Shown here piece after piece: positions 1-7,002 of a DNA stretch of 20,651 nt. The DNA comes from Actinobacteria bacterium UBA912. Its GTDB lineage: Bacteria > Actinomycetota > Coriobacteriia > Anaerosomatales > UBA912. Each line of letters begins with the position of its first letter. Position 1 is the stretch's first letter. The translations under genes and the position numbers were made by a program. The notes beneath the pieces were generated by a model that did no database searches, was not told the origin of the DNA, and saw only the letters and a list, made by a program, of their open reading frames with translations. The DNA lies in the NCBI GenBank assembly GCA_002293965.1, contig DBEG01000126.1, positions 1 to 20,651 on the forward strand, given 5' to 3'.

Positions 1-74
1 GGCGACGTGGCCAAGTGGTAAGGCAGGGGCCTGCAAAGCCCTTATCCCCGGTTCGAATCCGGGCGTCGCCTCCA
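1..74 (+). tRNA. tRNA-Cys (anticodon GCA), CCA encoded
   Basis: The sequence folds as a complete cloverleaf. The acceptor stem pairs bases 1-7 perfectly with 64-70. The anticodon stem is 26-30 with 38-42, and the loop CTGCAAA (31-37) carries anticodon GCA at 33-35. The T arm contains the usual TTCGAAT. The discriminator base at 71 is T, as expected for cysteine tRNAs, and CCA is encoded at 72-74. The gene starts at the first base of the window, so its promoter and any upstream tRNA neighbours are not visible. Confidence 0.97.
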
Positions 75-105
75 TGCGCATGCGCTCATTCGCGAACCTT
101 TGACC

Positions 106-135
106 GGGTTTTCTGCGCCGCAGAAGACTTATTAG
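106..135 (+). terminator. possible weak terminator hairpin downstream of tRNA-Cys
   Basis: TTCTGC (111-116) and GCAGAA (120-125) form a 6-bp stem around a GCC loop. It can be extended by G108-C128 and T109-A127 through one wobble pair. The following bases on the plus strand are CTTATTA, a poor U-tract, so termination would be inefficient. It lies about 35 bases after the tRNA end and just beyond the 3' end of the opposing small gene. On the minus strand the hairpin is followed by a GC-rich run, so it is not a terminator in that direction. Confidence 0.35.
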
Positions 136-159
136 GCGCGTCGATGTTCCACGATCCGA

Positions 160-315
160 CTACGAGCCCGAATACTTGATCTGAAGGCGCTTCGCCTGCT
201 CGAGACGATAGAGCCCACGCTCAACGTCAGTCAGGTCAGGGATGTTTTCGAGGGCCCATCGGATAATCTCCGTAGGTACCAGTGGATAGCGCTTACGCGC
301 TTGGGCGAGGGTCAT
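160..315 (-). CDS. small conserved-looking protein, 51 residues, function unknown
   Basis: An open frame runs from ATG at 315-313 to TAG at 162-160. The start has a strong ribosome binding site: on the minus strand GGAGG lies 8 bases before the ATG. The predicted protein begins MTLAQARKRYPLVPTEIIRW and is soluble, rich in Arg, Lys, Glu and Leu, and probably helical, with no membrane segment and no cysteines. Codon use resembles the neighbouring genes, and a plausible promoter lies upstream (356-385). I do not recognise the family. A small DNA- or RNA-associated protein or a regulator is possible, but nothing in the sequence settles this. It is divergent from the glycosyltransferase gene and tail-to-tail with the tRNA. 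Confidence 0.68.
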   Translation of the reverse strand: MTLAQARKRYPLVPTEIIRWALENIPDLTDVERGLYRLEQAKRLQIKYSGS

Positions 316-355
316 ATCTACAACCTCCTGCTACGACGATGACTACGATTCAACT

Positions 356-385
356 ACTATTACAGTCGTGCGACTACAGACCCAA
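356..385 (-). promoter_or_regulatory. candidate promoter of the 51-residue gene with an inverted repeat in its spacer
   Basis: On the minus strand TTGGGT (385-380) and AATAGT (361-356) are separated by 18 bases, giving a plausible but imperfect -35/-10 pair. The leader to the ATG at 315 would be about 35 bases. A 12-base inverted repeat, AGTCG-TG-CGACT (364-375), sits inside the spacer, where a repressor would block polymerase. The hexamers are weak matches, so this is tentative. The rest of the 191-base gap up to the glycosyltransferase gene shows no other clear feature. Confidence 0.35.
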
Positions 386-506
386 CACGAATCATCCTAG
401 CTTTTGCCCAATTCGTCAAGCACAGCTACACTTTTGATGAACACCATCGACTGGCATCGTGCTTCCGATGTCTCGATTCCGGTAGCACAGAGGAGACGCG
501 CACCAC

Positions 507-1757
507 ATGAAAATCGGGTTCTTTACAGATACTTACACGCCGCAGATCAACGGCGTTGTTCACTCTATTCGGCTATTCAAAGAAGCCTTGGAGCAGCGCG
601 GACACGAAGTCTACGTCTTCGCGCCCGACCCCGACCACCATGAGGACGGCGAAGTAACCGTGCGCTTTCCCTCTATCCCCTTCATGTTCCAGAAGGAGAT
701 GAGACTGGCACTTCCACTATCGATGGAAGCGCTTCGCGTATTGGACGAGGTAGACTTCGACATCGTCCACTCCCATGATCCGTTCAGCATCGGCCTGTTC
801 GGCTTGAATGTAGCCAGACGTCACCGTGTGCCGTACGTCCACACCTATCACACCCTATACCCCGAGTATGTCCACTACATCTGGGAGACTAGACTCACCC
901 GCAAACTGGCCGAAGTACTATCTCGGGAGTTCTGTGATGCGTGCGACTCCATCATTGCACCTTCAAGCAAGGTCGAGGGTTACCTCTATGACTGGGGAGT
1001 CCGCCGCAGGATAGAGGTCATATCCACAGGGGTCGATATCGACAGATATGCAAATCCAGACCCCGCCAGGGTCGTTGCCCTGAAGGAGCGACTCGCCATT
1101 CCCGCCAACGACAAGGTCCTGATGTTCATGGGCCGACTAGGCAGGGAGAAGAATGTGGAGTTACTTCTTCATGCGCTATGGCACAGCAGGCTACCCTCGG
1201 TCCGTCTGCTCGTCTGTGGCGATGGGCCGTATCGCGGCGAACTGGAAGCACTCTCGCGGGAGCTGGGAATAGAGTCTCAGGTCACCTTCGCCGGCTACAT
1301 GCAGGGGCCTGATTCTGTCGCCGCCTATCACCTCGCTGACGCTTTCGCATTCGCATCCACGACCGAGACTCAAGGGCTGGTGATCGCCGAAGCCATGGCT
1401 GCGGGTCTGCCAATAGTCGCAGTGAGGGATCCTGCCACCTGCGACTTTGTGACCCATGAGAGGAATGGTCTGATCACCCCACATCGCGCTGAATCCATAG
1501 CCTCCGCCTTCGACCAGCTTCTGGCGGATGATGCGAAGCTTCGTCAGTACTCACAAAACGCTTCAGAGGCAGTCGAGGCTTTCTCGATAGCAAGGCAAGC
1601 TGAGCGTCTTGAGAATCACTACATGGCCACGATCGCCGCCTACACCCCCAGGCGTAAAATCCCCAGCCTCTCGGCCCTGCGCGGCGTTCTCAAGATGCCT
1701 GGCAAGCGCCGAGAAGACAGTGCGGCCTACTCCCCCCACCTAGAGAAGAGATCATGA
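507..1757 (+). CDS. GT4-family glycosyltransferase (GT-B fold)
   Basis: Probable sugar-nucleotide-dependent glycosyltransferase of 416 residues acting at the cytoplasmic face of the membrane. The N-terminal domain starts with FFTDTYTPQINGVV (about 5-18), typical of the branch that contains diacylglycerol glucosyltransferases and phosphatidylinositol or lipid mannosyltransferases, and has HTYHTLYPEYVHY (about 112-124). The C-terminal donor domain has GRLGREKN, GDGPY and the E-x7-E retaining-GT motif in ETQGLVIAEAMAAG (about 291-304). The tail is basic, suiting membrane association. AGGAG at 491-495 supports the ATG at 507. A glycolipid or cell-envelope glycan acceptor is likely by family resemblance but is not shown by the sequence. 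The last 31 bases overlap the convergent ubiX tail. Confidence 0.9.
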   Translation: MKIGFFTDTYTPQINGVVHSIRLFKEALEQRGHEVYVFAPDPDHHEDGEVTVRFPSIPFMFQKEMRLALPLSMEALRVLDEVDFDIVHSHDPFSIGLFGLNVARRHRVPYVHTYHTLYPEYVHYIWETRLTRKLAEVLSREFCDACDSIIAPSSKVEGYLYDWGVRRRIEVISTGVDIDRYANPDPARVVALKERLAIPANDKVLMFMGRLGREKNVELLLHALWHSRLPSVRLLVCGDGPYRGELEALSRELGIESQVTFAGYMQGPDSVAAYHLADAFAFASTTETQGLVIAEAMAAGLPIVAVRDPATCDFVTHERNGLITPHRAESIASAFDQLLADDAKLRQYSQNASEAVEAFSIARQAERLENHYMATIAAYTPRRKIPSLSALRGVLKMPGKRREDSAAYSPHLEKRS

Positions 1758-2326
1758 TCGATTCCGAGTGAGTCGAGGATCTTGCCCACCACGAAATTCA
1801 CCGAGTCATCCAAAGTCCTCGGGCGTTGATAAAATCCCGGCATGGCGGGCAGCACGATGGCTCCTGCCTCGGCTAATGCGGTTAGATTCCTCAAGTGCAC
1901 CAGTGAGAGCGGGGTCTCACGGGGCACGACTACGAGCGGTGTGCGTTCTTTCAGAGCGACATCTGCGGCTCTTGAGGGTAAGTCGCTTGCCAGGCCGTTG
2001 GCGATCTTGGATATGAACCCCATGCTAGCCGGGCAGGCGACCATCCCGTCGACACGATGGGATCCGCTCGCTATGGGATCGAAGAGGTCGGATGGAGAGA
2101 TACATCGAAGCTTGTGTGCCTCGGCAGGAATCTCTAGGAATCGGGAGATTGCCTTCGCTGCCTCGGTTTCTGGCAGATCGAAGCCTGTTTCGTAGGCGCA
2201 GACATCGCGTCCGGCATCGGTGAAGCAGGCAGCAACCTCGTTGTCCCCAATCAAGAGCTGCTCGATGAGTCGCAGACCGTAAACGGAGCCAGAAGCCCCA
2301 GTGATCACCACTGTATAGCGCGACAT
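1727..2326 (-). CDS. ubiX: UbiX-family flavin prenyltransferase
   Basis: Makes prenylated FMN, the cofactor of UbiD decarboxylases, by attaching a dimethylallyl group to FMN. The 199-residue protein has TGASGSVYGLRL near the N-terminus, PASMGFISKIANG in the middle, and AADVALKER followed by PRETPLSLVHLRN, the core UbiX flavin and prenyl-phosphate motifs; AMPGFYQRP is close to the C-terminus. The frame stays open upstream to a TTG at 2383, but ATG at 2326 fits the family N-terminus and is preceded by GGAGGA only a few bases away. It follows ubiA by 10 bases and is last in the ubiD-ubiA-ubiX operon, so it supplies the cofactor for the UbiD encoded two genes upstream. Its end overlaps the convergent glycosyltransferase gene by 31 bases. 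Confidence 0.95.
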   Translation of the reverse strand: MSRYTVVITGASGSVYGLRLIEQLLIGDNEVAACFTDAGRDVCAYETGFDLPETEAAKAISRFLEIPAEAHKLRCISPSDLFDPIASGSHRVDGMVACPASMGFISKIANGLASDLPSRAADVALKERTPLVVVPRETPLSLVHLRNLTALAEAGAIVLPAMPGFYQRPRTLDDSVNFVVGKILDSLGIDHDLFSRWGE

Positions 2327-2336
2327 GTTCCTCCGA

Positions 2337-3203
2337 TCAAAGCAGTCTGTCTGCGATAGCACCCGCGCCAACAAGGATAGCAATCACTCCGTTGACTGTG
2401 AAGAATGCTGAATCGACCTTTGAAAGGTCCGAGGGAGTCACTATGCTGTTCTCATAGGCGAGTAGCCCAGCTGAAGCAAGAACGCCGATGTACCACGGAG
2501 CGCCTGCATCAAGCAATATCCCGCCGAGAAGCAGAAGCAGGACCGTCAAAACGTGCGCAATCCTGGTCTGAAGAAGTGCGGGCCCGATGCCAAGGTCGGC
2601 TGGCATCGAGTGAACTCCATCACGGCGATCGCACTCGACATCCTGGGTCGCATAAATCATGTCGAATCCAGCGGTCCACAGCATCACTGCAACACCAATG
2701 ACCCAAGGCGCGGGGTCGGCGATATCCCCGCCCACCGCAACCCATCCGCCAACAGGGGCGAGCCCGAGACACATCCCCAGCCAGTAGTGACACAGCGGCG
2801 TGAATCTCTTGGTGTATGGGTAGACGATGAAGGCGATAAGTGGGATCGGCCAAAGCACCCTAGCGAGCGGGTCGAGCTGCCAAATACCTAGAAAATACAG
2901 AGCCAGCGTCGTCAGACCGAAGAGGGCAACTTCCCATCCCCCGATAGATCCTGCGGGGATGGCGCGAGAGGCGGTCCGCGGGTTGCGGGCGTCGATATGC
3001 CTGTCGACGAATCGGTTGAGCAAGAACGCAAAGGCCCTGGCGCTGACCATCACTACAGTGATCCAAAGAAGTTGAGCCAGTGTTGGCCAACCCTCGCCCG
3101 CCCCATAGATGGCTCCGATGTAGGCGTACGGTAGGGCGAAAACGGAGTGCTCGAACTTGATCAACTCAAGGAAGATCCTGACTTTAGGGAGCGCGGACTT
3201 CAC
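2337..3203 (-). CDS. ubiA: UbiA-family prenyltransferase, MqnP-like
   Basis: Integral-membrane aromatic prenyltransferase of 288 residues that transfers a polyprenyl chain to an aromatic acid in quinone synthesis. The first Asp-rich motif is NRFVDRHIDARNPRT (about 63-77) and the second is DVECDRRDG (about 187-195). Around these are some eight or nine hydrophobic segments. The NPRT-containing motif and the pairing with UbiD and UbiX genes point to the menaquinone (futalosine) branch, where this enzyme is called MqnP, rather than to ubiquinone. That assignment is inference, because no other futalosine-pathway gene lies in the window. Its ATG overlaps the ubiD stop in an ATGA arrangement, indicating translational coupling. 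Confidence 0.92.
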   Translation of the reverse strand: MKSALPKVRIFLELIKFEHSVFALPYAYIGAIYGAGEGWPTLAQLLWITVVMVSARAFAFLLNRFVDRHIDARNPRTASRAIPAGSIGGWEVALFGLTTLALYFLGIWQLDPLARVLWPIPLIAFIVYPYTKRFTPLCHYWLGMCLGLAPVGGWVAVGGDIADPAPWVIGVAVMLWTAGFDMIYATQDVECDRRDGVHSMPADLGIGPALLQTRIAHVLTVLLLLLGGILLDAGAPWYIGVLASAGLLAYENSIVTPSDLSKVDSAFFTVNGVIAILVGAGAIADRLL

Positions 3204-4690
3204 AAGCCCAATTCATCCCAGATCGAGTCGACCCTCTTCTTCACTTCGGCAGACATCTCCAGTGACTCCGGCCACTCGCGAAGATGGCCTTCGCCAGGCA
3301 GGGGTCGTGTTGCATCGATGCCCATCTTGAACCCGAAGCTCTCATAGTTGCTGGCATGGTCTAACTTGTCCAGCGGGCCCTTGCTGATCATGATGTCCCT
3401 GTCAGGGTCTACGTTGTTGAAGCAGCGCCATGCAACCTCACTGTAGTCATGGCAATCAACGTCCTCATCCACGACGATCACGTACTTGGTGAGCATCATC
3501 TGACCCATCGACCACGCAAAGTTCATCACCCGGAATGCCTGGCCGGGAAACTCTTTCTTGATCCTGAAGATAGCGCAGTTGTGGAAAACTCCCTCCAACG
3601 GGAGATCGTAATCGATGACCTCAGGCAGCATAGCGCGGATCACCGGAAGGAATATCCGCTCTGTGGCCTTGGCCATATAGCAGTCTTCCATCGGGGGCTT
3701 ACCGACTATCGTGGTCGGGTAGATGGCGTCCTTTCGCATCGTAATCGCTTCCACATGGAATACCGGGAAGTAGTCAGCGAGCGAGTAGTACCCCGTGTGA
3801 TCGCCGAAGGGACCTTCCCAACGAGTCTCTGCAGGGTCACACCAGCCCTCGAGAACGATCTCGGCGTGGGCTGGCACGAGTAGGTCGTTGGTAACACACT
3901 TGACTACCTCAACCGGCTCCTTGCGCAGTATGCCGGAGAACAAGTACTCGTCGATCATCGGCGGTACCGGAGCAGTCGCCGAGAAGATGGTCACTGGATC
4001 CCCTCCCAGAACCGCCGCAACCGGTACACGCGAGTGCCCAGCGTCAGCCCATTCCTTGAGGTTCTTCGCACCATCATGGTGTTCGTGAATGTGAAGTCCT
4101 GTGGTGTTCTTGTCGAAAACCTGCAGGCGATACATGCCCAGATTCATCCGGTGCTTGAGATTACTTGTAACCACCAATGGCAGCGTGATGAAGGGTCCAC
4201 CGTCGTTAGGCCAGGTCGTCAGCACAGGAAACTTGCTCAGATCTACATCATCGCCCCGGATGATCACTTGCTGGACCGGCGCCTTGCTCGCCTTGACTTC
4301 CTTTGCTCCGGCAGTGGCGAGACTCTTTAGTCCCATGACTGCATCGAGCTTGCCCTTCATGCCCCCGGGCATGTCGAGGGGGATCATCTCCATTAGCTCT
4401 CGTGCCTTGGCATCGAGGTCGCTCCACGAGCCGGTCTGAGCATCAACGCCCAGGGCCCATGCCATCCGCTCATAGCTACCCATCAAGTTGATCGCGACAG
4501 GCATATCGTAGGGCGTGCCGCTTTTTCGATCCACGGGGTTCTCGAACAGAAGTCCGGGGCCTCCGCTCTTGCTTACCCTGTCTGCAATCTCGCCAATCTC
4601 GAGGTAGGGATCGACATCGACCGTTATCCGCCTCAAGTGGTTCCTTGATTCGAGCAACGAGATGAACTCGCGCAGATCATTTATGGCCAT
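3200..4690 (-). CDS. ubiD: UbiD-family decarboxylase (prenyl-FMN dependent), MqnL-type candidate
   Basis: Decarboxylates the prenylated aromatic acid made by the UbiA enzyme, using prenylated FMN made by the UbiX enzyme. The 496-residue length is normal for the family. Diagnostic stretches are TTWPNDGGPFITLPLVVT, the cofactor-side segment TTGLHIHEHHDGAKNL, and EGPFGDHTGYYS with the catalytic-region Glu, followed by GKPPMEDCYM. AGGAG lies nine bases before the ATG at 4690. It is first in the ubiD-ubiA-ubiX operon and overlaps ubiA by four bases. Menaquinone synthesis is the best role given its neighbours; action on another aromatic acid cannot be excluded from sequence alone. Confidence 0.93.
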   Translation of the reverse strand: MAINDLREFISLLESRNHLRRITVDVDPYLEIGEIADRVSKSGGPGLLFENPVDRKSGTPYDMPVAINLMGSYERMAWALGVDAQTGSWSDLDAKARELMEMIPLDMPGGMKGKLDAVMGLKSLATAGAKEVKASKAPVQQVIIRGDDVDLSKFPVLTTWPNDGGPFITLPLVVTSNLKHRMNLGMYRLQVFDKNTTGLHIHEHHDGAKNLKEWADAGHSRVPVAAVLGGDPVTIFSATAPVPPMIDEYLFSGILRKEPVEVVKCVTNDLLVPAHAEIVLEGWCDPAETRWEGPFGDHTGYYSLADYFPVFHVEAITMRKDAIYPTTIVGKPPMEDCYMAKATERIFLPVIRAMLPEVIDYDLPLEGVFHNCAIFRIKKEFPGQAFRVMNFAWSMGQMMLTKYVIVVDEDVDCHDYSEVAWRCFNNVDPDRDIMISKGPLDKLDHASNYESFGFKMGIDATRPLPGEGHLREWPESLEMSAEVKKRVDSIWDELGL

Positions 4691-4735
4691 CGAGTTTCAC
4701 TCCTTCAGCTAGTGACCGACGCAGAATCACGGCTT

Positions 4736-4760
4736 GGCTGCCGAGGGCACGTCGGCAGCC
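4736..4760 (-). other. perfect 9-bp hairpin between the HAD gene and ubiD
   Basis: GGCTGCCGA (4736-4744) and TCGGCAGCC (4752-4760) form a perfect GC-rich stem with a 7-base loop. It lies 45 bases downstream of the HAD stop and 46 bases upstream of the ubiD ATG, on the transcribed minus strand. There is no T-run on either side, so it is not a standard intrinsic terminator. It could be an mRNA-stabilising or processing hairpin, an attenuator element in the ubiD leader, or a protein-binding palindrome. Confidence 0.55.
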
Positions 4761-4804
4761 CTGAATCGACTGCGTTCCGGACAAAGACTATCACTCACAA
4801 GGCG

Positions 4805-5506
4805 CTAGCCCGACCAGCCTAGGTGCGCCTCAAGACAATCAAGTGTTGTGATGCGAAACTGCGTCCGATGAGCGTCTGTTCGGTCGATCAACACCGGTCT
4901 CAGTCCTGCCGAGGATGCCCCGACCACGTCAGCGTAGTGATGGTCTCCGACGTGGGCTACCTCATGCGATGCAACCCCTAGCCTATCGCATGCCAGCTCG
5001 AAGATACGCGGATCGGGTTTGCGCAGTCCAACTGCCGCCGACGAGATAACAGTCTCGAAATAGTGAGTCAGTCCCATATCCAGCAACAAGCCCTCTAGCC
5101 TGGAATCCCAGTTGGAGATGATCGCCATTCTCACTCCACGCGATGCGAGTCGCTGGAGGGCAGGCAACACATCTTCAAAGGGTTCCCAGCTCTGCTCTTG
5201 TCCGAACTCATCGAAAACCTTCTGTGCGAACAGCTCGGAGTCAGCCCCTAGGCCAAGGCGATGTCCGAGCATCGAGTACATGCCTGTCCATATCTCCACC
5301 GTTGCAGTTTCATCGGCCCAGAAGGTGTCGTCACGGGAGTAGGCATCCTCATAGTGAGCATCGACCAATGGCATCATGGTCTCGACTTCAGTCAACTCAC
5401 AAGAGTGGCCCATGTCCGAAAGGACCTGGTGGCAGACTTGGGCGACTCCGGGATATGGGCGGAGCAGCGTATTGCCGACATCGAAACAAACAGCGCTACA
5501 GTTCAT
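4805..5506 (-). CDS. HAD-superfamily hydrolase (phosphatase-like)
   Basis: Predicted cytosolic phosphatase of 233 residues. Motif I is FDVGNT (about 8-13), where the usual second Asp is replaced by Asn, as in a subset of HAD enzymes. Motif II is ISNWD, motif III is the Lys in GLRKPDPRIF, and motif IV is GDHHYADVVGA. The alpha-helical cap lies between motifs I and II. The start is ATG 5506-5504, which overlaps the stop of the preceding nitroreductase gene as TGATG; a TTG one codon upstream is less likely. The substrate cannot be told. Coupling to the nitroreductase suggests co-expression rather than a shared pathway. The Asn in motif I is worth noting because the second Asp normally acts as the general acid/base. 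Confidence 0.88.
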   Translation of the reverse strand: MNCSAVCFDVGNTLLRPYPGVAQVCHQVLSDMGHSCELTEVETMMPLVDAHYEDAYSRDDTFWADETATVEIWTGMYSMLGHRLGLGADSELFAQKVFDEFGQEQSWEPFEDVLPALQRLASRGVRMAIISNWDSRLEGLLLDMGLTHYFETVISSAAVGLRKPDPRIFELACDRLGVASHEVAHVGDHHYADVVGASSAGLRPVLIDRTDAHRTQFRITTLDCLEAHLGWSG

Positions 5507-6075
5507 CAATCGCGATATACCGCAATCGATTGGACCTCCCGAGGCGGAGCCACTGGATCCTCCTCGGGGTACCCAAGCGCTATGAGTGCAACGATCGTGC
5601 GATCCTCAGGAACTTCCAGCATCTTGGCTATCTCATCGCTGACCCAGTAAGAGAAGGTCAGATAGCAGGAGCCCAGTCCGATCTCTGTGGCAGCAAGAAG
5701 CATGTTCTGTATGGAGGAACCCGTAGCCAGATAGCCATTGAGATTCTGTAGTTCATCATCGGTCACCGGCAAGGTGCATGCGATGACCACAGGAGCCTGA
5801 CCTAGTTCGCTATACCACTTGAGAACCCACTCGTTCATCTCATGACCGATGACATGCAGATAGTCCTCCAGGAAATGTGTTCCCTGGACCATGATCTCGC
5901 CAAGCTTACGTCTACTCTCACCGGTAGCGATGTAATAACGCCAGGGTTGATTGTTGAAGGCAGACGGTGCAAGGGATGCCGCCGTCATCAGCTTCTCAAT
6001 CAGCTCTAATGGAACTGGCTCCGAACTGTAGGCTCTTATCGAATGCCTGCGTGCCATCACATCAACTACGCTCAT
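5506..6075 (-). CDS. nitroreductase-family flavoprotein
   Basis: FMN-dependent NAD(P)H oxidoreductase of the nitroreductase fold, 189 residues. The N-terminus has RRHSIRAYSSEPV, whose Arg/Ser residues bind FMN phosphate, followed by SLAPSAFNNQPWRYYI. Later come GLGSCYLTF and the C-terminal ALGYPEEDPVAPPR. The frame is open to an upstream TTG at 6210, but the extra 45 residues lack family character. ATG 6075 gives the usual family start and has GTAGGAG just before it. The end overlaps the start of the HAD gene by one base (TGATG). The physiological substrate is unknown; members reduce nitroaromatics, quinones or flavins, or act on halogenated or cofactor substrates. Confidence 0.9.
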   Translation of the reverse strand: MSVVDVMARRHSIRAYSSEPVPLELIEKLMTAASLAPSAFNNQPWRYYIATGESRRKLGEIMVQGTHFLEDYLHVIGHEMNEWVLKWYSELGQAPVVIACTLPVTDDELQNLNGYLATGSSIQNMLLAATEIGLGSCYLTFSYWVSDEIAKMLEVPEDRTIVALIALGYPEEDPVAPPREVQSIAVYRD

Positions 6076-6169
6076 GGCTCCTACCCCTGTAGATAGTAGT
6101 GTCGAGTGCTCCACACAAATGTTTCTACCCATTACGTCGGCTAGTGCGCGCGACAAGAAATCCATATAA

Positions 6170-6994
6170 CTAAAACCCACTGATAGTTCGCCGCTTCTCA
6201 AGCGTAACAATCGTCCCGCCAGTGGATCCGGGTGAAAAAGATACTGTATCCATCAATGCGTTCATGAACATTATACCCCTTCCCCCAGGCGAATACAGGT
6301 CATCACTCAACTCGACCGATCCATCGAATCCCACCCCGACATCGGCTACCTCGATGACGATCCTGTCCTCGTACACGCGAATCCCGATACCTATGGACTC
6401 GTTCTTCTCTGCTGAGCCATGTCGGACAGCATTGGCAAGGGCCTCACCGCTAGCCACCTTGATGTCGAAGAGAATATCCTCGGGAAGGTTCAAAGGTTCG
6501 AGGATCTCTCCGATACGCCTACGGACGTCGGGCAAAGCATCGGTTCGTGCTGGCATCTCGAGGTGATCCTCCCAAAGCGGAGCCACTAGGCTCGGAACTG
6601 CCTCCAGCGATCCTATGGCTCTGCTTGCGTCGCTTGCCTTGGTCAGCGTCTTTGCACCGCCCAGGATTCCCGAAAGATCGAGTACTCGGCCCACGTTCTT
6701 ATCCACTCCCGTAAGGACGACACTTCCCTCCCGATCGCGCAACATTCTGTCCAGGTAGACCAGAAATCCAAGGGCCGAGGAGTCAATGAATCGGACTTCC
6801 GAAAGGTCGAGTACGAAGTTTGACGTCCCGGTCTCCAAAAGGGCGACCAAAGACTGGGACATCTGGGGAACGACGGCTATGTCGATGTCGCATGCGATCC
6901 GAACGGTTGCAGCTCGAAGGTCATCGAAGCGCTCTACAGAGAATGGCTCGATTGGTTTCGTATATGACGATTCCTGGCTGTCTGTTTGACCCAT
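6170..6994 (-). CDS. STAS-HATPase fusion: anti-sigma antagonist plus RsbW-like kinase domain
   Basis: Two partner-switching domains in one 274-residue polypeptide. Residues about 20-130 form a STAS domain with LDLSEVRFIDSSALG, where Ser72 aligns with the phosphorylated serine of SpoIIAA-type proteins. Residues about 145-270 form an RsbW/SpoIIAB-like ATPase: N-box SGEALANAVRHG (about 182-193), G1 DVGVGFD (218-224) and G2 SPGGRGIMF. I chose ATG 6994, preceded by GAGAGGA; a TTG at 7006 would overlap the phosphatase stop. It lies directly downstream of the SpoIIE-type phosphatase gene, which probably dephosphorylates the STAS serine. No sigma factor obviously regulated by it lies in the window. 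These two domains normally sit on separate proteins. Confidence 0.9.
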   Translation of the reverse strand: MGQTDSQESSYTKPIEPFSVERFDDLRAATVRIACDIDIAVVPQMSQSLVALLETGTSNFVLDLSEVRFIDSSALGFLVYLDRMLRDREGSVVLTGVDKNVGRVLDLSGILGGAKTLTKASDASRAIGSLEAVPSLVAPLWEDHLEMPARTDALPDVRRRIGEILEPLNLPEDILFDIKVASGEALANAVRHGSAEKNESIGIGIRVYEDRIVIEVADVGVGFDGSVELSDDLYSPGGRGIMFMNALMDTVSFSPGSTGGTIVTLEKRRTISGF

Positions 6995-7002
6995 CGGTCC
7001 TC

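Noticed and set aside
76..85. Perfect palindrome GCGCATGCGC just after the tRNA
   Set aside because: Short alternating GC palindromes are common in GC-rich DNA. No flanking signal or second copy was seen that would make it an attachment site.
2737..2751. Sigma-54-like TGGC-N7-TTGC on the minus strand inside ubiA
   Set aside because: It lacks the CAC/G part of the -24 element, is intragenic and far from the ubiX start.
3449..3883. Long open frame on the plus strand opposite ubiD
   Set aside because: It has no ribosome site or recognisable motif and lies wholly across a well-conserved ubiD gene. Antisense frames of this length are common at this base composition.
6090..6118. TTGTGT-17 bases-TATCTA ahead of the nitroreductase gene
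   Set aside because: The -10 is poor and the implied leader would be under 10 bases, leaving no room for the ribosome site.
6076..6210. N-terminal extension of the nitroreductase to a TTG at 6210
   Set aside because: The extra 45 residues have no family similarity, and the ATG at 6075 has a ribosome-site-like sequence and gives the normal family length.
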